A DNA stretch of 64,000 bases from Faecimorpha stercoravium (lineage in GTDB: Bacteria > Bacillota > Clostridia > Lachnospirales > Bianqueaceae), in the NCBI GenBank assembly GCA_018712555.1, contig DVGT01000073.1:1-64000 (forward strand), written 5' to 3'. Below, one piece after another: positions 42,815-51,893 of this stretch. The notes under the pieces are model-generated. The model did no database searches. It was not told where the DNA came from and saw only the letters and a program-made list of their open reading frames with translations. A program made the position numbers and the translations under genes. Positions within the stretch are counted from its first letter, which is position 1. The number at the start of each line of letters is the position of its first letter.

Positions 42815-44608
42815 TTACTTGTATAAGGGGCCATATGCCTGGCAGGCACGATAATCCTGACCTTCCAGATCCATACCGAACGCATTCCAGCACGCCGGCC
42901 GGAAAATCTTCTCTTCCGGCACATTATGCATAGCTACCGGGATTCTTAAAATAGAACACAGCGTAATCAGATCCGCACCGATATGTCCATATGTGATGGC
43001 TCCATGATTCGCTCCCCAGTGATTCATCACCTCATAGGCCGATACGAAGGGACCCTTGCCCGTCAGACGCGGGGCAAACCAGGTACAAGGCCAGGTATAA
43101 TCCGTCCGCTTCCACAAAGCATCCGAAACCTCTTCCGGAAGTGCGACCGTATATCCTTCCGCGATTTGCATCACGGGGCCTAACCCCTTCACCAGATTCA
43201 GCCGCATCATCGTCACCGGCATCTCGCTGCGTGTTTCAAAACGGGAAGAATAACCGCCACCACGGAAATATCCCTGATCCGCCGCGTTCCAAGTCGTTGC
43301 CTTGAGGCACGCTTCCTGATCCTTTTCTGTCATCTCCCAGAAAGGCTTCATGACAGCATTTCCATTCTCATCCTTTACCTCGCCGCAGGCATCCAGACAC
43401 GCCGCGCCAGAATTGATCAGATGGATGAATCCTCCGGCTTCTTTGGCTTTTCCTTCCAGCGTATAGCCTGTCGCTTCCTTCACAGCCTCCGGGCTCCAGA
43501 AAGTCCGTACGTCGGCAAAAATCTGCGCACGATTCGTCAACAGCTTGCCAAACAGCATACTGACGCCGTTCAGCGTATCGTTTTCTGTCGCCAGGATATA
43601 GGGCTCTCTAGCTCCTTCCCAGTCGAATGTCGTGTTCAGCAAAGACTCCGCAAAGTCACAGTTCGGGTAGTAATCTGTCCACTGGCGCTGGCCCTGGAAA
43701 CCGCCCGCGATCGCGTTATGCCCTACCATCTCTTCCTCACGGCCTTCCGGCAGATCCTTCTGTCCGTTGAACAGATCCTTGATGATGCACATCATCTTCA
43801 CTACGAATTCCCAGTCGGCGTCCTTTTCCTCTCGGCTCTTCTGCGCAGCCTCCGGATTCTTATCAAAGCCCTCCTGGCAGTATTTCTTTGTCCATGCCAG
43901 GGCCTTCTCATACTCCTTCTGGCTATAGATCCCCTGTTCCATCCGACGGATGATCTCTACCTCATCCACAGATTCTACCCGCATCCCCAGATATTCCTCG
44001 AAGAACTCCGGACTGATGATGGAACCCGCGATTCCCATACAGATCGAGCCAATCTGCAGATAGGACTTTCCTCGCATGGTTGCTGCCGCCACCGCCGCGC
44101 GTCCAAACCGCAGCAGCTTCTCCCGCACATCCGCAGGAATCTCCGTGGCGTCCGCATTCTGCACATCCCGACCATAGATTCCGAATGCCGGCAGGCCCTT
44201 CTGCGCATGCCCGGCCAGCACCGCCGCCAGATATACCGCGCCCGGACGTTCCGTTCCGTTAAAGCCCCATACACCCTTGATAGTCATAGGATCCATATCC
44301 ATGGTTTCCGATCCATAACACCAGCAGGGTGTCACCGTCAGCGTGATATCCACGCCCTCCCGCTTGAACTGGTCTGCGCAGCGTGCCGCTTCGGCCACTC
44401 GTCCAATCGTCGTTTCGGAAATGACGACTTTCACCGGTTCTCCATTAGAATAGCGAAGCTCCTCCTGAAACAGCTTCGCCGCGGAGCGCGCCATATTCAT
44501 CGTCTGCTCCTCCAAAGACTCCCGTACCTTCAGCATGCCCCTGCGAGCATCGATCACAGGACGGATACCGATGACGGGATACTGCCCAATCAATCTGTTC
44601 TGTGCCAT
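42815..44608 (-). CDS. fucI: L-fucose isomerase
   Basis: 597-residue manganese-dependent ketol isomerase converting L-fucose to L-fuculose (also D-arabinose to D-ribulose). Recognisable blocks are IGIRPVIDARRGMLKVRESLEEQ (split by residue 20), VKVVISETTIGRVAEAA, KSYLQIGSICMGIAGS, NALLNTTFDWEGAREP-type substrate loop (here SLLNTTFDWEGAREP) and NHWGANHGAITYGHIG near the C-terminus. ATG at 44608 follows AAGGGGG. It heads the fucI-fucU-oxidoreductase operon. The kinase and aldolase (FucK, FucA) needed to finish the pathway are not in the window. Confidence 0.96.
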   Translation of the reverse strand: MAQNRLIGQYPVIGIRPVIDARRGMLKVRESLEEQTMNMARSAAKLFQEELRYSNGEPVKVVISETTIGRVAEAARCADQFKREGVDITLTVTPCWCYGSETMDMDPMTIKGVWGFNGTERPGAVYLAAVLAGHAQKGLPAFGIYGRDVQNADATEIPADVREKLLRFGRAAVAAATMRGKSYLQIGSICMGIAGSIISPEFFEEYLGMRVESVDEVEIIRRMEQGIYSQKEYEKALAWTKKYCQEGFDKNPEAAQKSREEKDADWEFVVKMMCIIKDLFNGQKDLPEGREEEMVGHNAIAGGFQGQRQWTDYYPNCDFAESLLNTTFDWEGAREPYILATENDTLNGVSMLFGKLLTNRAQIFADVRTFWSPEAVKEATGYTLEGKAKEAGGFIHLINSGAACLDACGEVKDENGNAVMKPFWEMTEKDQEACLKATTWNAADQGYFRGGGYSSRFETRSEMPVTMMRLNLVKGLGPVMQIAEGYTVALPEEVSDALWKRTDYTWPCTWFAPRLTGKGPFVSAYEVMNHWGANHGAITYGHIGADLITLCSILRIPVAMHNVPEEKIFRPACWNAFGMDLEGQDYRACQAYGPLYK

Positions 44609-44644
44609 TGTGTTACCCCCTTTTGCATTAAAATAGGTACCTTT

Positions 44645-44673
44645 ATTATAACGCATAAAAAGAACAAACACAA
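44645..44673 (-). promoter_or_regulatory. Promoter of the fucose operon
   Basis: Minus strand TTGTGT (44673-44668), 17 bp, TATAAT (44650-44645). The palindrome AGGTACCT lies just downstream (44633-44640) and is a candidate operator. Confidence 0.55.
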
Positions 44674-44708
44674 GCACAATCCGTTCCTTTTTAGTCACAG
44701 CAAAAAAA

Positions 44709-44737
44709 GGCAGCTGCATCTATGAAACGCAACTGCC
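44709..44737 (-). terminator. Terminator of the glycosyltransferase gene
   Basis: Minus strand GGCAG-TGC pairs with GCA-CTGCC and is followed by TTTTTTG. Confidence 0.75.
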
Positions 44738-44758
44738 CCATTCTTCAATATGTTCTAA

Positions 44759-46024
44759 TCAGGCCGCTCGCTGAATCTGTTCCGCCGTTCGATTGATCGA
44801 ATGGTGGATAGGAGACCAGCCCACCTTTGCGAAAATCGCATGAATGGAGATTGGAATATATGTAATCATAAACAACGGGAAGGTAAATAATGACAAAATC
44901 TTTTTTCCTGCCTTACAATGAATATTGTTCCATTCCGTGATTAAAGTAATCAATCCCACAAGAAACATGAATCCATACATCTGTATACAAACTCCGGACA
45001 AGAACTTCAGCACATGATCCAACGCCTCCGGCACATTTCCCACAAAGACAGCGTAACTCACCTGGGCGATAGAACAAGTCAGTCCTAACATCATCAGAAT
45101 TAACGCGGGAAAAATCGTCATCAGCATATCATAACACGCGAAACTGTGACGGCGGAAGATTCCCTTCACCAGATCTTTTCCATATTTCCCCAGCACCTGA
45201 TAGAATCCCTTTGCCCAACGCAGGCGCTGAATCCAGGACTGTTTCAATGTAACCGGCTGCTCATCATAGAAAATCGCCTGTCCGCAGTAACCGATCTGCT
45301 CGCCCTGTACGGCACAGCTAGTACTGAATTCCACATCCTCTGTCAACGTATGATATTTCCAGCCGTTCATTTTATCAATGATATCGTGATGCACCAGAAA
45401 ACCTGTGCCTGATACCGCGCAACTGGTATTCAGATTCATTCTCGCCTGATTCAAATACTTGGCCTCCCGCAGAAACCATAGCGAGTACCCGGCGCTGATC
45501 CAGTTTGATTCGTAATTTTTAGAATTTCGATAGGATGTAATCGCTCGATATCCCATGCTGAATGTATCATTCATCGCCCGAATGTAACCCTTATCCACAA
45601 TATTATCCGCATCAAAAATCACGAATGCATCATAATCGTCAAATACCTGATCCTTCTTCATCTGTTTAAACAGATAATCCAGCGCGTATCCCTTGCCAAC
45701 CTGTACGCGATTAAACCGCTCGTAAACATGAGCTCCTTTATTTCTGCACAGCGAAGCAGTATTGTCTGTACAATTATCTGCCACCACAAAGATATCAAGC
45801 AACTCCTTGGGATAATCCTGCTGCTGCAGGCTATCAATCAGACCGCCGATTACCTTTTCTTCATTTCTTGCCGATATGACAAAAGCGTACCGATGCAGCG
45901 CTTTACTCTTCGGCACATGCCTTGGCTTAGTTGCCAAAACGTCCATAACATAAAAGATTTGGTATGCATAGCATAGCAAGAACAGTAGTCCGATACTATT
46001 CTCAATCAGATTCAACCACTCCAT
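44759..46024 (-). CDS. Membrane glycosyltransferase family 2
   Basis: 421-residue processive-type GT2 with one N-terminal helix, a cytoplasmic GT-A domain and three or four C-terminal helices. Motifs are FVISARNEEKVIGGLIDSLQ, DIFVVADNCTDNT, FVIFDADNIVD (DxD), LTEDVEFSTSC (catalytic Asp) and QRLRWAKGF (Q-x-x-R-W). That set is shared by cellulose, hyaluronan and poly-N-acetylglucosamine synthases, so the product is probably an exported polysaccharide or glycolipid. The donor sugar cannot be inferred. It is a single-gene unit with promoter 46114-46142 and a leader of about 85 bases. Confidence 0.9.
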   Translation of the reverse strand: MEWLNLIENSIGLLFLLCYAYQIFYVMDVLATKPRHVPKSKALHRYAFVISARNEEKVIGGLIDSLQQQDYPKELLDIFVVADNCTDNTASLCRNKGAHVYERFNRVQVGKGYALDYLFKQMKKDQVFDDYDAFVIFDADNIVDKGYIRAMNDTFSMGYRAITSYRNSKNYESNWISAGYSLWFLREAKYLNQARMNLNTSCAVSGTGFLVHHDIIDKMNGWKYHTLTEDVEFSTSCAVQGEQIGYCGQAIFYDEQPVTLKQSWIQRLRWAKGFYQVLGKYGKDLVKGIFRRHSFACYDMLMTIFPALILMMLGLTCSIAQVSYAVFVGNVPEALDHVLKFLSGVCIQMYGFMFLVGLITLITEWNNIHCKAGKKILSLFTFPLFMITYIPISIHAIFAKVGWSPIHHSINRTAEQIQRAA

Positions 46025-46113
46025 GTTCGGTCCCTTTCCCCCTGTCGGATTTACTCACCCTTTTTCTTTTTACAGACAGCCAATCCCGAAAACCGGCTTC
46101 GCTGTCAGCGCTC

Positions 46114-46142
46114 ATTATAGCATTCTCCCCTCCCATATACAA
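46114..46142 (-). promoter_or_regulatory. Promoter of the glycosyltransferase gene
   Basis: Minus strand TTGTAT (46142-46137), 17 bp, TATAAT (46119-46114). Confidence 0.7.
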
Positions 46143-46236
46143 CCATCATTCTCCAGAAGATTTCTTAAGAATTGTTTAAGCTTCTCTTCGTTTTTCGTAT
46201 TTTACACAAACCACACATTTATCCAATATCTTTTTC

Positions 46237-46265
46237 TTGACACTTCTTTTCCACCACACTATACT
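46237..46265 (+). promoter_or_regulatory. Promoter of mgtE
   Basis: TTGACA (46237-46242), 17 bp, TATACT (46260-46265). The leader is under 30 bases, so there is no room for a magnesium riboswitch. Confidence 0.8.
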
Positions 46266-46294
46266 AAAGATATGTCAAATAGGAGGCGATACTC

Positions 46295-47650
46295 ATGAGG
46301 CCCTTGCAGGTATCTCTGGACCAGGTAATCCAAAATCTATTAAATTCAAAAAAATATTCTTCTCTGCGGGACATGCTGATTATCATGAACCCTTCAGATA
46401 TAGCCAGCCTGTTTCAAGATCTGCCAGTTGACTCCCTTCCTCTTTTATTCCGTCTGCTCCCCAAAGAACTGGCTGCAGACACTTTCGTAGAAATGGATGA
46501 GGAGATGCAGGAACTGCTGATTCAGGGTTTCAGCGACCGCGAATTAAAAGAGGTCATCAATGAACTCTATGTGGATGACGCCGTCGATCTGGTCGAAGAA
46601 ATGCCCGCCTCCGTTGTAAAGCGAATTCTCCGCCAGGCCGCTCCTGAGATGCGCAAGATGATTAACGACATCCTGAAATATCCGGAGGACTCTGCCGGGA
46701 GTATGATGACCACCGAATATGTGAGTCTGCATCCGCAGATGAACGTATCGCAAGCCCTTTCTCGTATTCGACAGACCGGCGTCGATAAGGAAACGATTTA
46801 CAACTGCTATGTCATCACCCCGGATCGCAAGCTATGCGGTATTGTCAGCGCTCGTTCCCTGCTTCTTTCTTCCGAACAGGCTCTGATCGAGGACATCATG
46901 GAATCCCATGTCATCTCCGTCAATACGATGATGGATCAGGAAGAGGTTGCCCTGATGTTCAATAAATATAATTTTCTCGCATTGCCTGTGGTCGATCAGG
47001 AAAATCGTCTTGTCGGCATCGTCACCGTCGATGATGCTATGGATGTCTTGCAGGAGGAGACCACGGAAGACATGGAAAAGATGGCGGCTATCGTCCCTTC
47101 AGAACGGCCTTATCTCAAGACCGGTATCTTCGCCACCTTCCGTCAGCGTATTCCCTGGCTTCTCGTCCTTATGATCTCGGCAACGGCCAGCAGTATGATT
47201 ATTACCGCTTTCGAAGATGCTCTCGCCGCTCAAGTTGCCTTGACCGCCTTTATCCCTATGCTGATGAATACCGGCGGTAACTCGGGCAGCCAGGCTTCCG
47301 TCACCATCATACGTGGGCTGTCCCTGAATGAGATTCAATACAAAGACTTCTTTAAGGTGTTGTGGAAAGAGATTCGCGTCGGTGTTCTCTGTGGTGTGAC
47401 ACTGGCTGCGGCGAACTATGTTAAACTCTTGCTGCTGGATCGCGTGTCCTTCCTGATTGCTGCCGCGGTTTGTCTGACATTGGTATTGACTGTAATCCTC
47501 TCTAAAATCGTAGGCGCTCTGCTTCCCATGGGGGCTAAGAAAATCGGTCTGGATCCTGCTGTCATGGCCAGTCCCTTTATATCCACCATTGTGGATATCT
47601 TGTCGCTGCTCGTCTATTTTCAGATTGCAACACTGCTTCTGGGTCTATAA
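46295..47650 (+). CDS. mgtE: Magnesium transporter MgtE
   Basis: 451-residue Mg2+ channel of the inner membrane. It has an N-terminal superhelical domain (about 1-125, with DLPVDSLPLLFRLLPKELAA), two CBS domains (about 130-250) that sense cytoplasmic Mg2+, a plug helix, and five C-terminal transmembrane helices with the pore motif AFIPMLMNTGGNSGSQAS. The ATG follows AGGAGG. Its last six bases overlap the end of the convergent sigma-factor gene, and no terminator lies between the two. Confidence 0.96.
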   Translation: MRPLQVSLDQVIQNLLNSKKYSSLRDMLIIMNPSDIASLFQDLPVDSLPLLFRLLPKELAADTFVEMDEEMQELLIQGFSDRELKEVINELYVDDAVDLVEEMPASVVKRILRQAAPEMRKMINDILKYPEDSAGSMMTTEYVSLHPQMNVSQALSRIRQTGVDKETIYNCYVITPDRKLCGIVSARSLLLSSEQALIEDIMESHVISVNTMMDQEEVALMFNKYNFLALPVVDQENRLVGIVTVDDAMDVLQEETTEDMEKMAAIVPSERPYLKTGIFATFRQRIPWLLVLMISATASSMIITAFEDALAAQVALTAFIPMLMNTGGNSGSQASVTIIRGLSLNEIQYKDFFKVLWKEIRVGVLCGVTLAAANYVKLLLLDRVSFLIAAAVCLTLVLTVILSKIVGALLPMGAKKIGLDPAVMASPFISTIVDILSLLVYFQIATLLLGL

Positions 47651-48163
47651 ATACCAGTCGACACGGATATGATATCGTTTCAATTCATTCTCCATACGTC
47701 TTTTCGCCGCTGCATATCGCTCTTTAATTTCATTCTGGTGGATCCCGCATAGATCCGCCAATTTTTGTAAAGTCAGATCATGAAACCGAAAATACACATC
47801 CAGAATCATCCTCTCCTCCGAAGGAAACTTTTCTAACAACGACAATATAAGATCCAGGCACTCTTCTCCCGCAGGAAGTTTGCCTGCCTTCTTTTCTTTC
47901 TCCACTTTATATCTGTGACTCGCAGAATATACCATCCTGCGAATATACTGAATCGCCGGCACGTCTTCCATATCTGTCAGATTGTAGAATAGCCTGGAAT
48001 CTTCCTGTATCTGGACAAATACGGATTGTACGATATCCTCTGCCTCTTCCACAGATCCTAATATCTGGTAGGCGTCCCTGATATACAAATTGTATATTTT
48101 CTCGTATAGTCTGCGAAGCTTTTCTCTGTGCAAAAATCTCTTGCCGCCGGGAAAAAACTTCAC
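47645..48163 (-). CDS. ECF-type RNA polymerase sigma factor
   Basis: 172-residue sigma-70-family protein with only regions 2 and 4. Region 2 includes LYIRDAYQILGSVEEAEDIV, then QSVFVQIQED; region 4 includes LTLQKLADLCGIHQNEIKER. Length and layout fit extracytoplasmic-function factors. The start is GTG at 48163 with GGGGGAG five bases upstream. No anti-sigma gene is adjacent: upstream is the lysC terminator and downstream the convergent mgtE, whose stop it overlaps by six bases. Transcription may come from lysC readthrough or an unseen self-directed promoter. Confidence 0.85.
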   Translation of the reverse strand: MKFFPGGKRFLHREKLRRLYEKIYNLYIRDAYQILGSVEEAEDIVQSVFVQIQEDSRLFYNLTDMEDVPAIQYIRRMVYSASHRYKVEKEKKAGKLPAGEECLDLILSLLEKFPSEERMILDVYFRFHDLTLQKLADLCGIHQNEIKERYAAAKRRMENELKRYHIRVDWYL

Positions 48164-48190
48164 AGATCTCCCCCACTCCCATCCACGAAA

Positions 48191-48227
48191 AAAGCTCCTT
48201 ACAGGAAACCTTCCCGTAAGGAGCTTT
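48191..48227 (-). terminator. Terminator of lysC
   Basis: AAAGCTCCTTAC-GGAA pairs with TTCC-GTAAGGAGCTTT (one mismatch, 3-base loop); the minus strand continues TTTCG. Confidence 0.85.
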
Positions 48228-48243
48228 GCAAATCGAATCCAAT

Positions 48244-49554
48244 TTAATAGAATGCGTGATAAATATTTGCGATCGTATCTTCGAAGTCCTCTTCCCGAAT
48301 CCCGAGAATGATATTTAACTCACTGGATCCCTGGTCGATCATTCGAATATTGACATCGGCCGAGGCTACTGCCGCGAAAACCTTCGAAGCCGTTCCCTTT
48401 GCCTCTCTCATGCCGCGTCCTACCACCGCTACCAAGGCCAAGCCCCGATCCATACAAATGAAATCCGGGTTGACTGCTCTAGCCAACGCGCTCAGCAGCA
48501 AGTTCTCCCGTCCGGCAATCTCCTGTACACTGACAACAACGCACATCGTATCAATGCCGGATGGCAAATGCTCGAAATTCACATTGAAGTCCTTCAATAC
48601 CTGAAGCACCTTCAATACAAAACCAACTTCCTGGTTCATCATATCCTTCTCGATCCGAATGACTACAAATCCTTTGCGTCCTGCGATGCCTGTGATAATA
48701 TCTCCATTCGGCTCCGCACCGGCATGAGGTACGATCATCGTTCCTTCTGCCTCTGGATCGTTCGTGTTCCGGATATTGATCGGAATGCCCGCCTCTTTCA
48801 CTGGAAAGATCGATTCTGCATGCAGAACTGTGGCTCCCATGTAGGATAACTCCCGCAACTCGCGATACGTAATTGTACGAATCGGACGAGGATTTTCCAC
48901 GATACGGGGATCGCACACCAGAAAACCGGAAACATCCGTCCAGTTCTCATATAGATCCGCATCGATCGCCTGCGCCACAATGGCTCCCGTAATGTCAGAA
49001 CCGCCTCGCGAAAACGTCTTAATGCTTCCGTCGGGCATAGAACCATAGAATCCCGGGATGACTGCTCGCTCGATCCGAGCCAGCTGCATCCGCATGGTCT
49101 TAATTGTCTTTGCTGAATCATATCTTCCGTCTTCATCAAAAAAGACAACCTTTGCCGCGTCCAGAAACTCATAGCCCAAAAACTGTGCCAGAAGAATTCC
49201 ATTCAGGTATTCTCCCCGGCTGGCCATATAATCCAGACTGCAACCGGACTGCAGGTGCTCTTCGATCTCTTCAAATTCATGCTTCAGCGTTGCCGCAAGT
49301 GCCAGCTCCGATGCGATAGAACGATAGCGGTCTTTGATCTTCTCCCAGATCGGCTGCCAATCGCCGCCCTCCTGGGCCGCCTTATGACAAGCGATCAGAA
49401 GATCTGTCACCTTATCGTCATTCGAATACCGCTTACCGGGAGCCGAAGGCACTACATAGCGGCGGCTTTCCTCTTCCAGAACGATCGCTGCGACCTTGCG
49501 GAACTGTCCCGCATCCGCCAACGAACTGCCGCCAAACTTAACAACCTTCTTCAT
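48244..49554 (-). CDS. lysC: Aspartate kinase
   Basis: Phosphorylates aspartate, the entry step to lysine, threonine, methionine and diaminopimelate. The 436-residue chain has the catalytic domain with KFGGSSLADAGQFRKVA, SRGEYLNGILLAQFLG and FSRGGSDITGAIVAQA, then two ACT domains from about residue 290 (GFVVIRIEKDMMNQEVGFVL and LALVAVVGRGMRE) for feedback control. It is the single-peptide clostridial type without a homoserine dehydrogenase fusion. The promoter is at 49633-49661, with a leader of about 70 bases that is too short for a lysine riboswitch. Confidence 0.95.
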   Translation of the reverse strand: MKKVVKFGGSSLADAGQFRKVAAIVLEEESRRYVVPSAPGKRYSNDDKVTDLLIACHKAAQEGGDWQPIWEKIKDRYRSIASELALAATLKHEFEEIEEHLQSGCSLDYMASRGEYLNGILLAQFLGYEFLDAAKVVFFDEDGRYDSAKTIKTMRMQLARIERAVIPGFYGSMPDGSIKTFSRGGSDITGAIVAQAIDADLYENWTDVSGFLVCDPRIVENPRPIRTITYRELRELSYMGATVLHAESIFPVKEAGIPINIRNTNDPEAEGTMIVPHAGAEPNGDIITGIAGRKGFVVIRIEKDMMNQEVGFVLKVLQVLKDFNVNFEHLPSGIDTMCVVVSVQEIAGRENLLLSALARAVNPDFICMDRGLALVAVVGRGMREAKGTASKVFAAVASADVNIRMIDQGSSELNIILGIREEDFEDTIANIYHAFY

Positions 49555-49632
49555 AATTCAAAACTCCAGTATCCCATTATGATGATTGATCTTACAAACC
49601 AACCGCAGCGGGGTAACCACCGCTGTTCTGAT

Positions 49633-49661
49633 AGAATATCATATTTTAGGTCCTAACGCAA
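49633..49661 (-). promoter_or_regulatory. Promoter of lysC
   Basis: Minus strand TTGCGT (49661-49656), 17 bp, TATTCT (49638-49633). Confidence 0.55.
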
Positions 49662-49715
49662 GAAATTTTTACATAAAAAACTGACAAAATTTCTCCCACA
49701 GTCCCTATCTCTTCC

Positions 49716-50216
49716 TTATAATGCAGCTGCGAGCTCCTGCATTTTTCGATCTTTTTCCCGTACCGTCTCTGCCATCTCTTCCTTGCTCTCTACCAGCCGT
49801 CTGGTCAGCTCTTCATCCCCCAGAGCCAGGATCTGCACCGCCAGCGTTCCCGCATTGGCTGCCGCATCAATTCCTACTGTCGCCACCGGTACGCCGGGGG
49901 GCATCTGTACCGTAGACAACAGAGCGTCCATCCCATCCAGCGCTGCGGATTTAAGAGGCAAACCAATGACCGGCAACACGGTATGCGCTGCCAGTACTCC
50001 ACCCAGATGCGCCGCCATACCCGCTGCCGCGATGATGACTCCAAATCCGTTTGCTGCTGCGTTCTTCGCAAATTCACAAGCCTCCGTGGGCGTTCTGTGC
50101 GCGCTCATCACATGCACTTCCGTCTCCACTCCAAACGATTTCAACTTGCTGACTGCCTTTTGTACGACCGGCCAATCACTGTCACTTCCCATGATCACTG
50201 CTGCTTTTTTAGCCAT
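49716..50216 (-). CDS. purE: N5-carboxyaminoimidazole ribonucleotide mutase
   Basis: Purine synthesis enzyme that converts N5-CAIR to CAIR. The 166-residue class I PurE has VIMGSDSDWPVVQKA at the N-terminus, VMSAHRTPTEACEFAK with the catalytic His, AAAGMAAHLGGVLAAHT and VIGLPLKSAALDGMDALLS. An out-of-frame ATG precedes the true start by four bases; the chosen ATG at 50216 is nine bases after GGAGG. No other pur genes follow it, so purines are encoded in scattered pieces (purA lies 32 kb away). Confidence 0.96.
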   Translation of the reverse strand: MAKKAAVIMGSDSDWPVVQKAVSKLKSFGVETEVHVMSAHRTPTEACEFAKNAAANGFGVIIAAAGMAAHLGGVLAAHTVLPVIGLPLKSAALDGMDALLSTVQMPPGVPVATVGIDAAANAGTLAVQILALGDEELTRRLVESKEEMAETVREKDRKMQELAAAL

Positions 50217-50248
50217 CCATAACTTCCTCCTTTTCGTTCTCTAAGCTT

Positions 50249-50277
50249 AGTATAACGGCTTCCTGCCAAAAATGCAA
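50249..50277 (-). promoter_or_regulatory. Promoter of purE
   Basis: Minus strand TTGCAT (50277-50272), 17 bp, TATACT (50254-50249). Confidence 0.75.
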
Positions 50278-50298
50278 CAGCTTTCTGCAAATTCCCCC

Positions 50299-50327
50299 TT
50301 GTTATCGGGCATGCTTCATAGTATAAT
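50299..50327 (+). promoter_or_regulatory. Promoter of asnS
   Basis: TTGTTA (50299-50304), 17 bp, TATAAT (50322-50327). The leader of about 35 bases has no T-box. Confidence 0.7.
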
Positions 50328-50366
50328 GAAAAATACATTCCCACAGAACAGAAAGGAGGATTCCGC

Positions 50367-51812
50367 ATGGAATCTGTTTTACTGCGTGACCTTTACCAGA
50401 AGGATCATGCTCTTGCCTCGTCTCTGGATGGTCAAGAAATCACCGTCAGCGGATGGGTTCGTTCTATCCGCGATTCCAAAGCTTTGGGATTCATCGTATT
50501 ACATGATGGAACCTGTTTTCAGACCCTGCAGATCGTCTATGAACATGGTACGCTGCAGTCTTATCAAGATGGATCCGCTTCCTATGAAGGCGAAGAAGCC
50601 TTCAAGGCTGTGAGCCATATCACCATCGGCTCCGCCATCTTCGTAACCGGCCGTCTGGTGCTGACGCCAGATGCCAAGCAGCCTTTCGAGCTGCATGCCA
50701 AGAGCATCCTGCTGGAGGGCGCTTCTGCCGCAGATTATCCGCTGCAGAAAAAGCGCCATACTATGGAATATCTGCGTACGGTCGCACACCTGCGCCCCCG
50801 TACGAATACGTTCCAGGCTGTCTTTCGCGTTCGTTCCCTGGCAGCCTACGCCATCCATCAGTTCTTCCAGGACCGTGGATTTGTCTATGTGCATACTCCT
50901 CTGATCACCGGCAGCGACTGCGAAGGCGCCGGCGAGATGTTCCATGTCACCACACAGCCGCTGGGCTCGTATCCGGTGGACGATGAGGGACATCCGGACA
51001 CTTCCAAAGATTTCTTCGGAAAGCCGGCGAATCTGACCGTGAGTGGTCAGCTCAATGGGGAGACCTACGCTGCGGCTTTTCGCAACATCTATACCTTCGG
51101 CCCCACCTTCCGTGCCGAAAATTCCAATACCCCCCGGCATGCGGCGGAGTTTTGGATGATTGAGCCCGAGATCTCCTTTGCCGATCTCTCCGATGATATG
51201 GATCTGGCCGAAGCCATGATCAAATACATCGTGAACTACCTGATGGAACATGCCGCTGAAGAGCTCCAGTTCTTTGGCAATTTTGTAGACAAGACCCTGA
51301 TGGATCGTCTGAATTCCATTGTACAGAACGAATTTGCCCGCTGCACCTATACGGAGGCCATTCGTCTGCTCAGTGAAAGCGGTCATGATTTTGAATACAA
51401 GCCCTACTGGGGATGCGATCTGCAGACAGAGCATGAACGCTATCTGACAGAGCATATCTTTGGCAAGCCTGTTTTTGTCATCGATTATCCGAAGGAAATC
51501 AAGGCTTTCTATATGAAGCTGAATCCGGACGGTAAGACCGTTGCCGCCATGGATATGCTGGTGCCCGGCGTAGGCGAGCTGATTGGAGGCAGTCAGCGTG
51601 AGGATCATCTGGACACACTGCTCGCACGGATTCATGAACTGGGCCTGAAAGAAGAGGATTACTGGTGGTATCTGGATCTGCGCCGTTATGGCAGCAATCG
51701 TCATGCCGGCTTTGGTCTTGGTTTTGAGCGCCTGATCATGTATGTCACCGGTATGAGCAATATCCGTGACGTAATCCCCTATCCCCGTACCGTTAAAAAT
51801 CTGGACTTTTAA
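50367..51812 (+). CDS. asnS: Asparaginyl-tRNA synthetase
   Basis: Class II synthetase charging tRNA-Asn. The 481-residue chain has an N-terminal OB-fold anticodon domain (ITVSGWVRSIRDSKALGFIV) and a catalytic core with motif 1 near FFQDRGFVYVHTPLIT, motif 2 TFGPTFRAENSNTPRHAAEF and motif 3 GFGLGFERLIMYVTG. AHLRPRTNTFQAVFRVRS is typical of AsnRS as opposed to AspRS. GGAGG precedes the ATG. Direct charging of Asn is therefore available. The mannosidase gene starts 81 bp downstream with no terminator between. Confidence 0.97.
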   Translation: MESVLLRDLYQKDHALASSLDGQEITVSGWVRSIRDSKALGFIVLHDGTCFQTLQIVYEHGTLQSYQDGSASYEGEEAFKAVSHITIGSAIFVTGRLVLTPDAKQPFELHAKSILLEGASAADYPLQKKRHTMEYLRTVAHLRPRTNTFQAVFRVRSLAAYAIHQFFQDRGFVYVHTPLITGSDCEGAGEMFHVTTQPLGSYPVDDEGHPDTSKDFFGKPANLTVSGQLNGETYAAAFRNIYTFGPTFRAENSNTPRHAAEFWMIEPEISFADLSDDMDLAEAMIKYIVNYLMEHAAEELQFFGNFVDKTLMDRLNSIVQNEFARCTYTEAIRLLSESGHDFEYKPYWGCDLQTEHERYLTEHIFGKPVFVIDYPKEIKAFYMKLNPDGKTVAAMDMLVPGVGELIGGSQREDHLDTLLARIHELGLKEEDYWWYLDLRRYGSNRHAGFGLGFERLIMYVTGMSNIRDVIPYPRTVKNLDF

Positions 51813-51893
51813 GATCTTAGGAGGCTGGTGCAGATATGCCATCTGCGCCGTCCTTCTTTTTCTATATTATAGAATACAGAGAGGAGGCTCATT

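Noticed and set aside
43421..44725. 434-codon open frame opposite fucI
   Set aside because: Fucose isomerase motifs fix the coding strand; the reverse frame is His/Arg/Leu-rich noise.
49555..49655. Lysine riboswitch upstream of lysC
   Set aside because: The leader is about 70 bases, far too short, and shows only a small stem.
50245..50366. T-box leader upstream of asnS
   Set aside because: The promoter leaves only about 35 leader bases, with no specifier stem or terminator.
50499..51842. 447-codon open frame opposite asnS
   Set aside because: AsnRS motifs fix the coding strand; the reverse frame shows no family features.
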